Shown: positions 45,698 through 54,726 of the stretch, one piece after another | How the letters are laid out: each line of letters opens with the position of its first letter | How positions within the stretch are numbered: position 1 is the stretch's first letter | Assembly: GCF_003752585.1 (NCBI RefSeq) | Contig: NZ_RKHR01000004.1 | Location: forward strand, 558,001 to 622,000 | Reading direction: 5' to 3' | From: Sinobacterium caligoides | GTDB lineage: Bacteria > Pseudomonadota > Gammaproteobacteria > Pseudomonadales > Sinobacteriaceae | Length of the DNA stretch: 64,000 nucleotides | The notes under the pieces: model-generated | Seen by the model: only the letters and a program-made list of their open reading frames with translations | Databases searched by the model: none | Told to the model about the DNA's origin: nothing | Translations under genes and position numbers: made by a program

Positions 45698-48493
45698 ATG
45701 ACTGCACAAAGACCCCTGGTGCGTGCCATTAAACTCGCCTTGAGTGGCGCATTTATCGCTGGCGCAACCCTGCCGATGCATGTAGCTAACGCGCAAGAAG
45801 AAAAAACAATGGAGGAGGTCGTTATTACTGGCTCTCGCATCTCAAGAGATGAGTTCGCCTCCTCCAGCCCAATGGCCGTATACGACGCCACTGACTTAGA
45901 AAATTCCAATGCCTCAAGCATTGATGAATTCCTGATGAAAACACCGGAGTTCACAGGCTCAAATTTAGGCAGCAGCACCAATAACGGCGGCAGCGGCGGC
46001 AAGATGGTCAACCTACGCGGCCTCGGTTACAAGCGTACGCTTGTATTGATTAATGGCCGTCGTCAAGTCAGCAGCTTTGTTGGTGGCCCAAACGACTTAG
46101 GGGCCGTCGACTTAAACACCATACCAATGGGCATGGTTGAGAGAATAGAAGTTCTTAAGGACGGTGCCTCAACCGCCTACGGCTCTGATGCAATTGCCGG
46201 TGTCGTCAATGTCATCCTGCGCAAGCGCTTCGACGGCGTCAAACTCACCGGTGGTGGCGGTGCTGGCACCGATGGCTGGGACGGTAAGAACAAAGACCTC
46301 TCATTCTTGATGGGCACCTCAAATGACCAAGGCGGCATGGTCCTTGGCTTGGAATACCACAAGCAAGAAGAAATCATTCAAGCAGATCGCAAGTGGGGTG
46401 AGTACTCAACCTGGGCAATACGTGATCCTGATACAGGCCGCTTCGTTGACGAAAAACAAGGGTCATCTAACAGCCGCACAATTCTCCCTGTAAGTGGCGG
46501 TGCATATGTTGTCGACGCTAAGACAGGAAGTGTACGTCCATTCAACCCTGCCACAGACACCTATAACTATGCCCCGGTTAACGCACTGTTAACGCCCAAT
46601 GAACGCTGGCAGATCAGCGCGGCTGGCGATCATGAGCTATTTAGCGACAGTCTCGTCGGCCAAGTTAATGCCCATGCCGAATTGAGCTATACCAAGCGCA
46701 CCTCTCATCAACGCCTAGCCCCTGACGCATCATTTGGCAAAGGGTCTTATGCTGACAAGGCTAGCAACTTCGTACCTGAAGCGAACCCTTACAACCCTTT
46801 TGACGAGGACGTCACAGTGCGTCGTCGGTTCGTTGAGTCTGACGGCCGTGTCTCTAACCAAAGTGTCGACACCTACCGCATGAACCTCGGCTTTAATGGT
46901 GAGCTAGATAATGGTATCAACTGGGATGCTAACTACGTACTTGCCGATAACAGTGAGATTAAGGAATACAAAGGCTCACACCGTTATGACCGTTGGGCCA
47001 CCGCAGTCGACCCTCAGAAGTGTGCCGCCGACGCAAACTGCGCAGCAGCAGGCGTCTTAAATCCTTTCGATGATTTTGGCTCAATTACCGGCCAACAGAT
47101 GGACTATCTGTTAGCGAATTCACTGAAAGATCAGTACCACACCCGCATGGAGCAGTTAGCTTTTAACGTTAACGGTGACCTGCCTGGTTTACCTGCCGGT
47201 GATATCGGCTGGGCCATCGGTGCCGAGAAACGTACCGATTTTGCAGAGATCAAGCCCGATGAATTCTCCGCTGGCGGCCTCACAACTGGCGGTTCCGTCG
47301 CACCATTGAGTGGCGAGCAGAACGTTAAGGAATACTATGGCGAACTGTTGCTGCCGTTAATTTCGGACCTACCACTGGCACAGCAAGTAAACCTAGAGGC
47401 CTCAGTACGACACTCGAAATATGACACGAGCGCCGGTAGCAACACTTCATACCGTGCTGCTGTCGACTGGATGTTCAACGATGACTTCCGTGCACGTACA
47501 GTGCTATCGACGGGTTTCCGCGCACCCAATACTGTCGAATTACTCAGCCAAACGGTCGACAATCCAATCGTAGAAAACTGGTGTGAGTTCACCGATCTAC
47601 GTAACGACATCAGCGATACAGCCAAGGCTAACTGCGCCTCCCTCGGATACGGTGGCATGTATGAAACAGGCTATCAGTATCAGCCAGAATATGCTCAAAC
47701 AGCATCAACTGGCAAGCTAGGACCAGAGGAATCTAAAACTTTCACCTTTGGCTTAGTCTGGACTCCTGCGGCGATCGAAAACCTCCGCTTCAGCGTTGAC
47801 TATTTCGACATTGAAATCGATTCATACATCGAGAAACCCGACATCAACGCAATGTCACTCACCTGTCTTGAGTCGGAGAACTTCTCATCACCCGCCTGTA
47901 ATAACTTCGCTACAGATAAGGTTCAAGGCACTGGCATTGGCAATAAAGAGACATTGGGCGTAACTCAGGATGCGACCTCACCTCTGGCCAACCTTGGTAC
48001 GCTCACCACCTCTGGCCTCGACTTTGCAACCGACTACGCGATGGATATCAACTTCCTTAGCGCTCATACGCTGCAAGCTGGCCTTTCTGGAACATGGTTA
48101 CGCGAATACAAGAAAGACTTCGGTGACCTAGGTAGCGTCGATTATGTTGGTACAGCTGGTTCGTCAGATGTATTCCCCGAGTTCCGTATTAACGCTAATA
48201 TAGGCCTCGTCTCCGACGACTGGTCGGTACAATGGATGATGCGCTGGATGGACAAATCGGAGGATCTGCTGCGCCCTGCTGCAATCACCACCGATGCTGT
48301 TGCTGAAGCTGTTCTTTACCATGACCTCGTGGCAACTTACAGCTACAAGAATCTTGACCTCAGTGTTGGTGTAGATAACGTTACTGATGTTGCACCTCCG
48401 CAATATCACAGTGGCTTTAACATGCACACGGCTCCTGGCGTCTACGACACCATCGGTCGTCGCGCATGGTTCAAAGTCGGCATGAATTTCTAA
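45698..48493 (+). CDS. TonB-dependent receptor (cassette copy B)
   Basis: A 931-aa outer-membrane receptor, paralogue of the protein at 41011. Signal peptide ending MHVANAQ, plug with EEVVITGSRISRDEF, LRGLGYKRTLVLINGRRQ and ERIEVLKDGASTAYGSDAIAGVVNV, barrel ending RRAWFKVGMNF. It is 24 residues shorter than copy A; deletions fall in exposed barrel loops. It lacks an STN domain. Likely imports a related but different substrate. The first gene of the second cassette. Confidence 0.92.
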   Translation: MTAQRPLVRAIKLALSGAFIAGATLPMHVANAQEEKTMEEVVITGSRISRDEFASSSPMAVYDATDLENSNASSIDEFLMKTPEFTGSNLGSSTNNGGSGGKMVNLRGLGYKRTLVLINGRRQVSSFVGGPNDLGAVDLNTIPMGMVERIEVLKDGASTAYGSDAIAGVVNVILRKRFDGVKLTGGGGAGTDGWDGKNKDLSFLMGTSNDQGGMVLGLEYHKQEEIIQADRKWGEYSTWAIRDPDTGRFVDEKQGSSNSRTILPVSGGAYVVDAKTGSVRPFNPATDTYNYAPVNALLTPNERWQISAAGDHELFSDSLVGQVNAHAELSYTKRTSHQRLAPDASFGKGSYADKASNFVPEANPYNPFDEDVTVRRRFVESDGRVSNQSVDTYRMNLGFNGELDNGINWDANYVLADNSEIKEYKGSHRYDRWATAVDPQKCAADANCAAAGVLNPFDDFGSITGQQMDYLLANSLKDQYHTRMEQLAFNVNGDLPGLPAGDIGWAIGAEKRTDFAEIKPDEFSAGGLTTGGSVAPLSGEQNVKEYYGELLLPLISDLPLAQQVNLEASVRHSKYDTSAGSNTSYRAAVDWMFNDDFRARTVLSTGFRAPNTVELLSQTVDNPIVENWCEFTDLRNDISDTAKANCASLGYGGMYETGYQYQPEYAQTASTGKLGPEESKTFTFGLVWTPAAIENLRFSVDYFDIEIDSYIEKPDINAMSLTCLESENFSSPACNNFATDKVQGTGIGNKETLGVTQDATSPLANLGTLTTSGLDFATDYAMDINFLSAHTLQAGLSGTWLREYKKDFGDLGSVDYVGTAGSSDVFPEFRINANIGLVSDDWSVQWMMRWMDKSEDLLRPAAITTDAVAEAVLYHDLVATYSYKNLDLSVGVDNVTDVAPPQYHSGFNMHTAPGVYDTIGRRAWFKVGMNF

Positions 48494-48508
48494 TCCGACT
48501 ATATACGA

Positions 48509-48534
48509 ACAGTTACAGCGCAAGCTGTAACTGT
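48509..48534 (+). promoter_or_regulatory. GNRA-loop hairpin between receptor and small gene (copy B)
   Basis: ACAGTTACAGC-GCAA-GCTGTAACTGT, a perfect 11-bp stem with a GCAA loop, 15 bases after the receptor stop; TTT follows. Relative to copy A one C-G pair is replaced by A-U with both sides changed. Confidence 0.7.
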
Positions 48535-48559
48535 TTTATAAGCCAAAAGGGGAGCTATC

Positions 48560-49018
48560 ATGCACCGACTATTGATCATTGTATCCATGCTGCTAGTAAG
48601 CTCACCACAGTTAAAAGCTGACACGATAACAAAGCTACAGGTCTGCCAATCGATCACCAGCAACAGCGAGAGATTAAGATGCTTTGACAAGCTTGAACTA
48701 GGTAAAGCCTCATCAATTAACGCAGAGCAAGGTAAGCTAAAAAGAGCGTTTCATAAACAAGAGTTTGGTAAAGAGACTTGGTCAAAAAGCAGCGATAAAG
48801 TAGATGAAATTATAGCCACCGTTGAAAAAGTACAGAAATCCAGCTACGGCAAGCAAATAATCACACTAAGCAATCAACAGACTTGGAAGCAGCTGGCAAC
48901 TAGTCATTTCAAACTACGAGTTGGCGATAGAGTATCTATTGAAAGAGGCAGTTTGAACTCTTTCTTCCTCAGTAAGAGCAACTCATCAAAAAAAGAAAAG
49001 TTTACACGTATCAACTAG
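48560..49018 (+). CDS. Periplasmic 152-aa protein (cassette copy B)
   Basis: Paralogue of the gene at 43945. ATG 48560 has AGGGGAG seven bases upstream. Signal peptide ending near LKADT, then LQVCQSITSNSERLRCFDKLE with the two conserved cysteines, and a C-terminal part QTWKQLATSHFKLRVGDRVSIERGSLNSFFLS that is closely matched in copy A. The C-terminal half is better conserved than the middle linker. Function unknown; see copy A. Confidence 0.82.
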   Translation: MHRLLIIVSMLLVSSPQLKADTITKLQVCQSITSNSERLRCFDKLELGKASSINAEQGKLKRAFHKQEFGKETWSKSSDKVDEIIATVEKVQKSSYGKQIITLSNQQTWKQLATSHFKLRVGDRVSIERGSLNSFFLSKSNSSKKEKFTRIN

Positions 49019-49287
49019 CACTAGAGGCAGCAACACTGAACAGCACAATATCTCGCTTCGACAGCTACACGGGACAGCCGAACCAATAGGTAGCCTGTGT
49101 TATTCCCAACAGCTCATTCAATGATTCTAGTAAACGATCAAAAGAGTCACTAATTCCACTCACTAACCCCCCCTTTGAACGAACGGGGCATAGTCTGTAA
49201 GTCGTTTGACGCAGTTGCACCCCCCCCTAAGATTAACTATTTTCTGTCTTTATGGCGGATTTTAATGTGCTTCAAGCAGGTAAACCC

Positions 49288-49878
49288 ATGGATCCCATCT
49301 CAGCTTTCTTCACCCTATTATTCGTCATGGACCCGCTGGGAAATATCCCCGTTTTTCTCTCCGTATTAAAAGATGTCGACGAGAAACGTCGCAGCAAGAT
49401 CATCGCCAGAGAGATGCTCTTTGCCCTCGGCATCATGCTCTGCTTCCTGTTCTTCGGCAGCAATTTTCTCGACGCCCTGAATCTCAATCAGCAGGCAGTA
49501 CAGATCAGCGGCGCGATTGTGCTATTCCTCATCGCCCTACGGATGATCTTCCCCCGCGAAGGCGGCATCATGGGCAGTCATAATATTGGTGGCGAGCCCT
49601 TCATCGTGCCGCTGGCCGTGCCCTGTGTCGCCGGTCCCTCAGCCCTCGCCATCTTGATGCTGATGACCCATAACGAAAATGAAAGTATGTGGGTCTGGAG
49701 CGGCGTGATGATCAGCGCCTGGCTGGTCTCATCGATCGTATTCTTGCTCTCACCGTTCTTCTATAGACTACTGCAGGAACGCGGACTGATCGCTATCGAA
49801 CGCTTGATGGGCATGATCTTAGTGATGATCTCAGTGCAGATGGGCCTAGAGGGGGTGAAGAGCTTTCTCGGCCTCTAA
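49288..49878 (+). CDS. MarC-family membrane protein (copy B)
   Basis: A 196-aa protein almost identical to the one at 44478, with a few substitutions such as Gly for Cys and Asn for His in membrane segment 2. ATG 49288 aligns with copy A and has AGG upstream; the frame is open 12 codons further. Six membrane segments; FTLLFVMDPLGNIPVF signature. It is 269 bases after the 152-aa gene and convergent with the peroxiredoxin. Confidence 0.87.
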   Translation: MDPISAFFTLLFVMDPLGNIPVFLSVLKDVDEKRRSKIIAREMLFALGIMLCFLFFGSNFLDALNLNQQAVQISGAIVLFLIALRMIFPREGGIMGSHNIGGEPFIVPLAVPCVAGPSALAILMLMTHNENESMWVWSGVMISAWLVSSIVFLLSPFFYRLLQERGLIAIERLMGMILVMISVQMGLEGVKSFLGL

Positions 49879-49884
49879 CCGCCC

Positions 49885-49911
49885 AAAAAAAAGGGCGCCA
49901 AGATGGCGCCC
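49885..49911 (-). terminator. Rho-independent terminator of the peroxiredoxin gene
   Basis: GGGCGCC (49893-49899) and GGCGCCC (49905-49911) form a stem; on the minus strand it is followed by eight U. It also lies 14 bases after the marC copy-B stop and could act weakly on that side. Confidence 0.8.
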
Positions 49912-49959
49912 AAGAATTATAAAAAGACTGATAACAAGCGGTATAACAATAGTTACATA

Positions 49960-50439
49960 CTACAATAAGGTGAGGATTTTCTCCGCCGCCGACACATCGA
50001 TACCACCTTTTGGCTCGACCGCAATATGTGTCACCACGCCGTCCTCGATAATCATCGCGTAACGCTGGCTGCGCGCCCCCATCTGATAACCACTGGCATC
50101 CATGGTCAAGCCCATCGCCTCCGTTAACTCGCCATTACCATCAGCCAACATGATCAGCGCCTCAGCATTCTGCGCCTTACCCCAGGCACCCATCACAAAA
50201 GCATCGTTGACCGAGAGGCAAACAATGTGATCCACACCCTTAGCCTTAATCTCATCGGCAAGTACCACATAACCCGGTAGATGGGTGTTCGAACAGCCCG
50301 GTGTAAAGGCACCTGGTACGGCAAACCAAACAACTTTTTTAGCCGCTGTAATCTTCTCGATACTAATTTCTTCTGGCCCCTGATCGCCCATCACCTTCAA
50401 GGTCAAATTAGGTAGCTTATCCCCGACATTAATCTGCAT
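49960..50439 (-). CDS. Peroxiredoxin, Prx5 type
   Basis: A 159-aa thiol peroxidase. AVPGAFTPGCSNTHLPGY holds the peroxidatic Cys49 with the Prx5 signature, and NDAFVMGAWGKAQ is conserved in the family. No second redox cysteine of the fused glutaredoxin type is present, so reduction depends on a separate thiol protein. AGGAGA lies upstream of ATG 50439. Removes hydrogen and organic peroxides in the cytosol. Confidence 0.92.
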   Translation of the reverse strand: MQINVGDKLPNLTLKVMGDQGPEEISIEKITAAKKVVWFAVPGAFTPGCSNTHLPGYVVLADEIKAKGVDHIVCLSVNDAFVMGAWGKAQNAEALIMLADGNGELTEAMGLTMDASGYQMGARSQRYAMIIEDGVVTHIAVEPKGGIDVSAAEKILTLL

Positions 50440-50540
50440 GTGTTCTCCTGTTTATTCGTTCATGCTAACTGTTTTGTTCATGCTATAGAGCGCTATCGCC
50501 TTGGATGATAGCCGAAGCAGAAGACAAAACAAGATGCTAG

Positions 50541-50888
50541 CTAAGTATCTAAACAGCGACGCAACACCACTATCTTCCTTTTGCAAATTTTATGATGACT
50601 GACAACTAATAGTACCAGGGCAAAGATGTCGATGAAGGAGCGAGAAAGGGCATAAAATTGCTCACTCACCGCAGGGACAAATAATAGCGCCACAGCAAGA
50701 AAGGCCCAATACATCTCAGAGTAACCGTTATGCTTGGCGGCAACGGCCGCCCAAACAAAGCCGGCAATCACTAACAGCCTAGCGACCAAGAGGCTTTCGT
50801 AGTAACCCTCAAAACAGGCCATCACCAATAGCAGCAGTAACAAGCTTATTAATATTATACGCGCCAAAACATTCCCAACCTTAGTCAA
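50541..50888 (-). CDS. Small membrane protein of unknown function
   Basis: A 115-aa hydrophobic protein with about three or four membrane segments (ILISLLLLLLVMACF; LLVIAGFVWAAVAA; MYWAFLAVALLFVPAV; FIDIFALVLLVV) and a basic C-terminus (CKRKIVVLRR). No family recognised. It is 100 bases upstream of the peroxiredoxin on the same strand. Confidence 0.6.
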   Translation of the reverse strand: MTKVGNVLARIILISLLLLLLVMACFEGYYESLLVARLLVIAGFVWAAVAAKHNGYSEMYWAFLAVALLFVPAVSEQFYALSRSFIDIFALVLLVVSHHKICKRKIVVLRRCLDT

Positions 50889-50936
50889 CTAACTCGCATG
50901 ACCCGATGTAGTTACAATAGCGATCACCGAGAGCTG

Positions 50937-50952
50937 TAGGTAGTTATACCTA
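50937..50952. promoter_or_regulatory. Palindrome TAGGTA-N4-TACCTA (first site)
   Basis: Perfect 6+6-bp inverted repeat (extended to 7+7 by outer G/C). The same arms and spacing recur at 54337-54352, on the other side of the receptor gene. Confidence 0.3.
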
Positions 50953-51047
50953 CTAGTCAGCTCCGCGTCTATTACAAACTAACAGTGCGAGACGCCTTTT
51001 AACAAAAGGATAGTGACAAGAAAGCGAAAGCCATATCCCCCGCAGGC

Positions 51048-51067
51048 TAATGACTGCGCTGTCATTA
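51048..51067. promoter_or_regulatory. Inverted repeat TAATGAC-N6-GTCATTA
   Basis: Perfect 7+7-bp dyad about 500 bp upstream of the receptor; possible operator, no U-run. Confidence 0.3.
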
Positions 51068-51568
51068 CAATATGGCAAGGTGTGACATCAATGCTTTTGG
51101 CGTCATTATTGCGTGGATCTAAATCACTGCGTTAGATGATATAAATCAACAATCTTACGGTGAGCGCACACTCGCTTTAGCAACTTCACCCTTCTTTCGG
51201 CAGCCATATCAGAAAACTCTAGCCATCAGCTCTAACGAAATAAGAAAACACAGCTGAACCTCGTCTTGCGAAAAGATAACAAAATCACTGCGTCGCATTA
51301 ATTCAATACGAAGATAGACCGAAAATCTATGCGATTTTTAAATTATATCTCGCATTGAATTCCGCATTGAGAAACGAGAATAAAAAGGTATTTTTATAGC
51401 CGCGTCCATTATATATTGAGCAACAGCTATAAAATAATAATATTTACTACCGCCCCTCATTGAGGCGGAGCAGCATGATACCGGAGTTGTTATCAGCTGA
51501 ATAAGAATCATAGCCTCGCACCGATTCTGCCTTAAAAATAAAAAATAAATACTTAGGGACATTTAGAT

Positions 51569-54097
51569 ATGATATCGACGAGAAAACAGCACCTGAGCAC
51601 AGGTTTCTACTTCGCGGCACTCCCCTTGGCTATTGCCGCAGCCCTGCCCGTCAGCGCCAACGCCAATAGCGGCGAAGAAGTTGTGCTCGAAGAACTGATC
51701 GTCACCGCACGTAAACGCGTTGAGAACGTACAGGAAATCCCCATCGCGGTATCGGCCTTTAGCGCCGACAAACTCAATGAAGGTGGCATCACTAATCTGG
51801 CCAACTTCGGTGATCGTGTACCTAATATCGAACTTGAGAACGGTAACGGCAGTACCGGCGACGCCAATGTCTATATTCGCGGTGTCGGTCAGCGGGAAAC
51901 AAAATCCAATCTCGACTCCGGCGTGGGAATTTACTTAGATGGCGTTTACATCCCTCGGGCTTCCGGCGCCCTGCTCGACCTCAACGATGTCGAGAGTGTG
52001 CAAATCCTGCGCGGGCCTCAGGGCACATTATTTGGCAAGAACACCACCGGTGGCGCACTGGTCATTACCACCAATAAGCCCGACGATCAGCTCGGCGGCA
52101 CAGCGATGCTACGCGCCGGCAACTACGACCGCCTCGATTTCCAAGGCACCATTAATGCGCCACTGATCGAGGACAAGCTGCTCTCGCGCGTCACCTACTC
52201 CAGCATCAACCGCGACGGCACGACAGAAAATGTCTACGACGGTAAGGATTATAACGATGAGAGTCGTCAGGCCGTGCAGGTACAACTACGCTGGCTCAAC
52301 AGCGAGACCATCACCACAGACTTCAACTTCACCTACACCAAGACCGACCAGCGTTCTCGTGGCGGTCCCTGCGTCTACTCCGGCACAACGCCTGGCTCCA
52401 GCCCACAGGAGCAGTCGCTGCTATTAATCAATAACGGCCCTACGCCTCAAGGCCTCGCACCCGGTATCACAGCAGATGGCCAAGCCATGAACCTCTACGA
52501 TGCCTGCAACCAGTCGAGCGGCGACGCACTCGATGACTGGCAGTTCGCCTCCGATGCCGTCGGTGGCTACAACACCTCCGCCTTCGGTGCCTCAGCCACT
52601 GTCGAGTGGGAAGTTAACGACAATCTCACCTTTCGTTCGATCAGTGCCTACCGCTCCCTCGATGAAAAGGTTCGCGATCAGGAACTCGACTTCACGTCCC
52701 TGCCCATACTCAGCCGCCATAACACCGCCCCTACTACCAACCAATACATCAGCCAAGAACTTCAGTTAATCGGCGATCTATTTGATAACAAGGTGCAGTA
52801 TGTAACCGGTGTCTTCGCCTTCAAAGAGCAGGGCAAAGAAAACTATAACAGCACCACCGGCCCTAGCTTCGGTAACTATCTGCTTAACCCCAACGATGGC
52901 AGCCTCACCGATATCAACGCTATCCCTGGATTGGAAAACGCCAATGCAATGCTACTACTTGACGCCGAGACGCGACTAAAGACCGATCACTTGGGCGGCG
53001 CCATTTTCGGTCAGGCCGACTGGCGAATCACCGAAAACCTGACCCTGACAGCCGGGGCACGCTATACCTATGAGCAGCGCAAATTAGCGTTGAGCAAGTC
53101 GTCTCCTAATGTCACCGACTTCGGCATGTTTGTGCAGGATATGAATACTTTCAACCCCGCTATACCAGCCAATTTAATCTATATTGATCCACTCGGTAGT
53201 GGCTTCAATACCGACAACTACGGCTATGGCACCGACGCCTATCAAGTCAAAGACAGCATTACCGATCACGCCGTCACACCGATGGCGAGCATCCAATACG
53301 CCTTCAGCGAAGAGGGTTTAGCGGGGCTGCACATCGATGCCGCCAACACTTACTTGTCGGCAAGCAAGGGCTTTCGCGCCGGCGGTCTCAACGAGGGTGT
53401 CGATCAAGACCTGCTCGACTTTGACCCAGAGACTGTCGTTAACCTCGAATGGGGACTTAAGATCGATGCCCTCGACCGGCGCCTGCGCGCCAACCTAGCG
53501 GTCTTCCACATGAGTTATGACGACATCCAGCTGACCAGTATTCGTACCGGTGGCGGTGGCCGTCCGGCGCCAATTACGATCAACGCCGCCGGCGCGCAAC
53601 TACAGGGTGTCGAGCTGGAGCTAACGGCGATCCCCTTTGCTAACTTTGAGGTGAGCTATTCCGGCGCTTTCCTCGATGGCGAGTACGACGATTTTAACGA
53701 TCTCGACAGCAGCGGCCAGGCCATCGACCGCTCTCATGAGGATATGGTGCGAGCCCCCAACTACAACCACTTCCTCAGCGCCCAGTACTTTATCCACAGC
53801 GCCCTAGGCACCTTTGTCCCCAGGGTCGAAGTACAGCGCAAGGGCGAAACGGCCTACCACCTCACCGCCGAGGGCTGGGATAGCGGCCTGTGGAATTCCG
53901 GCTCCGCCACTATTTATAATGCGCGCCTGAGTTGGAGCAATATCGATGACGACCTAATGGTAACACTGTACGGCCGCAACCTCGGCAACACCTATTACGT
54001 CACCGGCGGTACCGATGTCACCAACATGCTAAATGTCGGCAACCTCACCTATGGCGATCCTCGCACTTACGGTGTTGAGGCACACTACAGCTTCTAA
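51569..54097 (+). CDS. TonB-dependent receptor
   Basis: An 842-aa outer-membrane receptor of a different subfamily from the cassette copies. Signal peptide ending near SANANS, TonB-box-like EELIVTARKR, plug with QEIPIAVSAFSADKL, GVGIYLDGVYIPRASG and ILRGPQGTLFGKNTTGGALVI, and a barrel ending TYGVEAHYSF. This iron-complex-receptor-like type is often found near catabolic genes in marine and sphingomonad-type genomes. It stands alone with a 680-bp upstream region, so it probably has its own regulation. Ligand unknown. Confidence 0.92.
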   Translation: MISTRKQHLSTGFYFAALPLAIAAALPVSANANSGEEVVLEELIVTARKRVENVQEIPIAVSAFSADKLNEGGITNLANFGDRVPNIELENGNGSTGDANVYIRGVGQRETKSNLDSGVGIYLDGVYIPRASGALLDLNDVESVQILRGPQGTLFGKNTTGGALVITTNKPDDQLGGTAMLRAGNYDRLDFQGTINAPLIEDKLLSRVTYSSINRDGTTENVYDGKDYNDESRQAVQVQLRWLNSETITTDFNFTYTKTDQRSRGGPCVYSGTTPGSSPQEQSLLLINNGPTPQGLAPGITADGQAMNLYDACNQSSGDALDDWQFASDAVGGYNTSAFGASATVEWEVNDNLTFRSISAYRSLDEKVRDQELDFTSLPILSRHNTAPTTNQYISQELQLIGDLFDNKVQYVTGVFAFKEQGKENYNSTTGPSFGNYLLNPNDGSLTDINAIPGLENANAMLLLDAETRLKTDHLGGAIFGQADWRITENLTLTAGARYTYEQRKLALSKSSPNVTDFGMFVQDMNTFNPAIPANLIYIDPLGSGFNTDNYGYGTDAYQVKDSITDHAVTPMASIQYAFSEEGLAGLHIDAANTYLSASKGFRAGGLNEGVDQDLLDFDPETVVNLEWGLKIDALDRRLRANLAVFHMSYDDIQLTSIRTGGGGRPAPITINAAGAQLQGVELELTAIPFANFEVSYSGAFLDGEYDDFNDLDSSGQAIDRSHEDMVRAPNYNHFLSAQYFIHSALGTFVPRVEVQRKGETAYHLTAEGWDSGLWNSGSATIYNARLSWSNIDDDLMVTLYGRNLGNTYYVTGGTDVTNMLNVGNLTYGDPRTYGVEAHYSF

Positions 54098-54124
54098 GCT
54101 CAAGCAACAACACGTAGCCACCAC

Positions 54125-54158
54125 AGCATCACCCCGTCTAAGCGGCGGGTGTGATGCT
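54125..54158 (+). terminator. Possible terminator of the receptor gene
   Basis: AGCATCAC (54125-54132) pairs with GTGATGCT (54151-54158), with CCG/CGG inside; it lies 28 bases after the stop. The following sequence is only moderately U-rich. Confidence 0.45.
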
Positions 54159-54668
54159 CGACCTCTATTCTTTATAGCCCCTATCTCTACGTTACCGTGC
54201 CACCCAATTCTCCGCGCCAACGTCACGCTTGCAGCGCCAAAAGTAACAAAAACCTCCCCCCCACAGCCAAGTCAAAAAAACATTCAAATAACATTTGCAG
54301 AGCAAAAAAAAGCGTATATAGTCGGAGTCAGTTACATAGGTACATATACCTAGATAAGGCCTCAAGGCCAATAATAATAAGCCGGATAATAACAATAATA
54401 ACGGCAACACTAGGTTAGACCCTGCGTTATGTAACGATGAGAGGTACCGTTTAAAAGACAAAATTATCCGCAGAGGTAATGTAGCTTGAACGGTAATGCG
54501 ACCAACATAACAATAATAAACGGCCGACCTCTCTACTATTTTTTCTTTCCTTAAGCGGCAACCTCCAGTCAACTCCCTGTAGTTTATCACTACGTTCCTA
54601 CTATCTTTCTAGCTCATCATAGCATCACCCCTAACGCCATCACTGAGTGACTTGCAGCAATTTCTGAC
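54159..54668. other. Gap between receptor and RND genes
   Basis: About 500 bp, AT-rich with many AATAATAA runs. It contains the palindrome TAGGTA-CATA-TACCTA (54337-54352). A 132-codon minus-strand frame has unlikely composition and is not called. Confidence 0.45.
54337..54352. promoter_or_regulatory. Palindrome TAGGTA-N4-TACCTA (second site)
   Basis: Same arms and 4-bp spacer as the site at 50937-50952. No start codon of a supported gene is nearby. Confidence 0.3.
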
Positions 54669-54698
54669 AAAAAAAATCCCGCCTCAGAGGGCGGGATT
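54669..54698 (-). terminator. Terminator of the RND operon
   Basis: On the minus strand AATCCCGCC (54698-54690) pairs with GGCGGGATT (54683-54675), then a run of U. It is 29 bases after the RND permease stop. Confidence 0.85.
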
Positions 54699-54726
54699 CG
54701 TCACTCGTGAACTCACACGGCTAACA

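Larger units (their letters stand above)
45589..49878 (+). repeat. Tandem duplication, copy B (leader, receptor, 152-aa gene, MarC)
   Basis: Second copy of the cassette at 40898-45068, in the same order and orientation. It differs in receptor loops, in the spacer before marC (no strong terminator here) and by scattered synonymous changes, so the duplication is old rather than recent. Confidence 0.85.
50889..51568. other. 680-bp region upstream of receptor
   Basis: No supported gene. It holds two inverted repeats: TAGGTA-GTTA-TACCTA at 50937-50952 and TAATGAC-TGCGCT-GTCATTA at 51048-51067. The last 250 bp are AT-rich and contain TTTATAGC and TATTGAG stretches that could be promoters of the receptor. 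Confidence 0.45.

Noticed and set aside
40898-49878. The duplicated cassette as a mobile element
   Set aside because: No transposase, integrase, terminal inverted repeats or target-site duplication were seen, and the copies have diverged; plain tandem duplication explains it.
54192-54590. 132-codon minus-strand frame in the gap after the receptor at 51569
   Set aside because: Composition is rich in Leu, Cys, Tyr and Trp as expected from translated AT-rich noncoding DNA, there is no ribosome binding site, and it covers the possible receptor terminator region.
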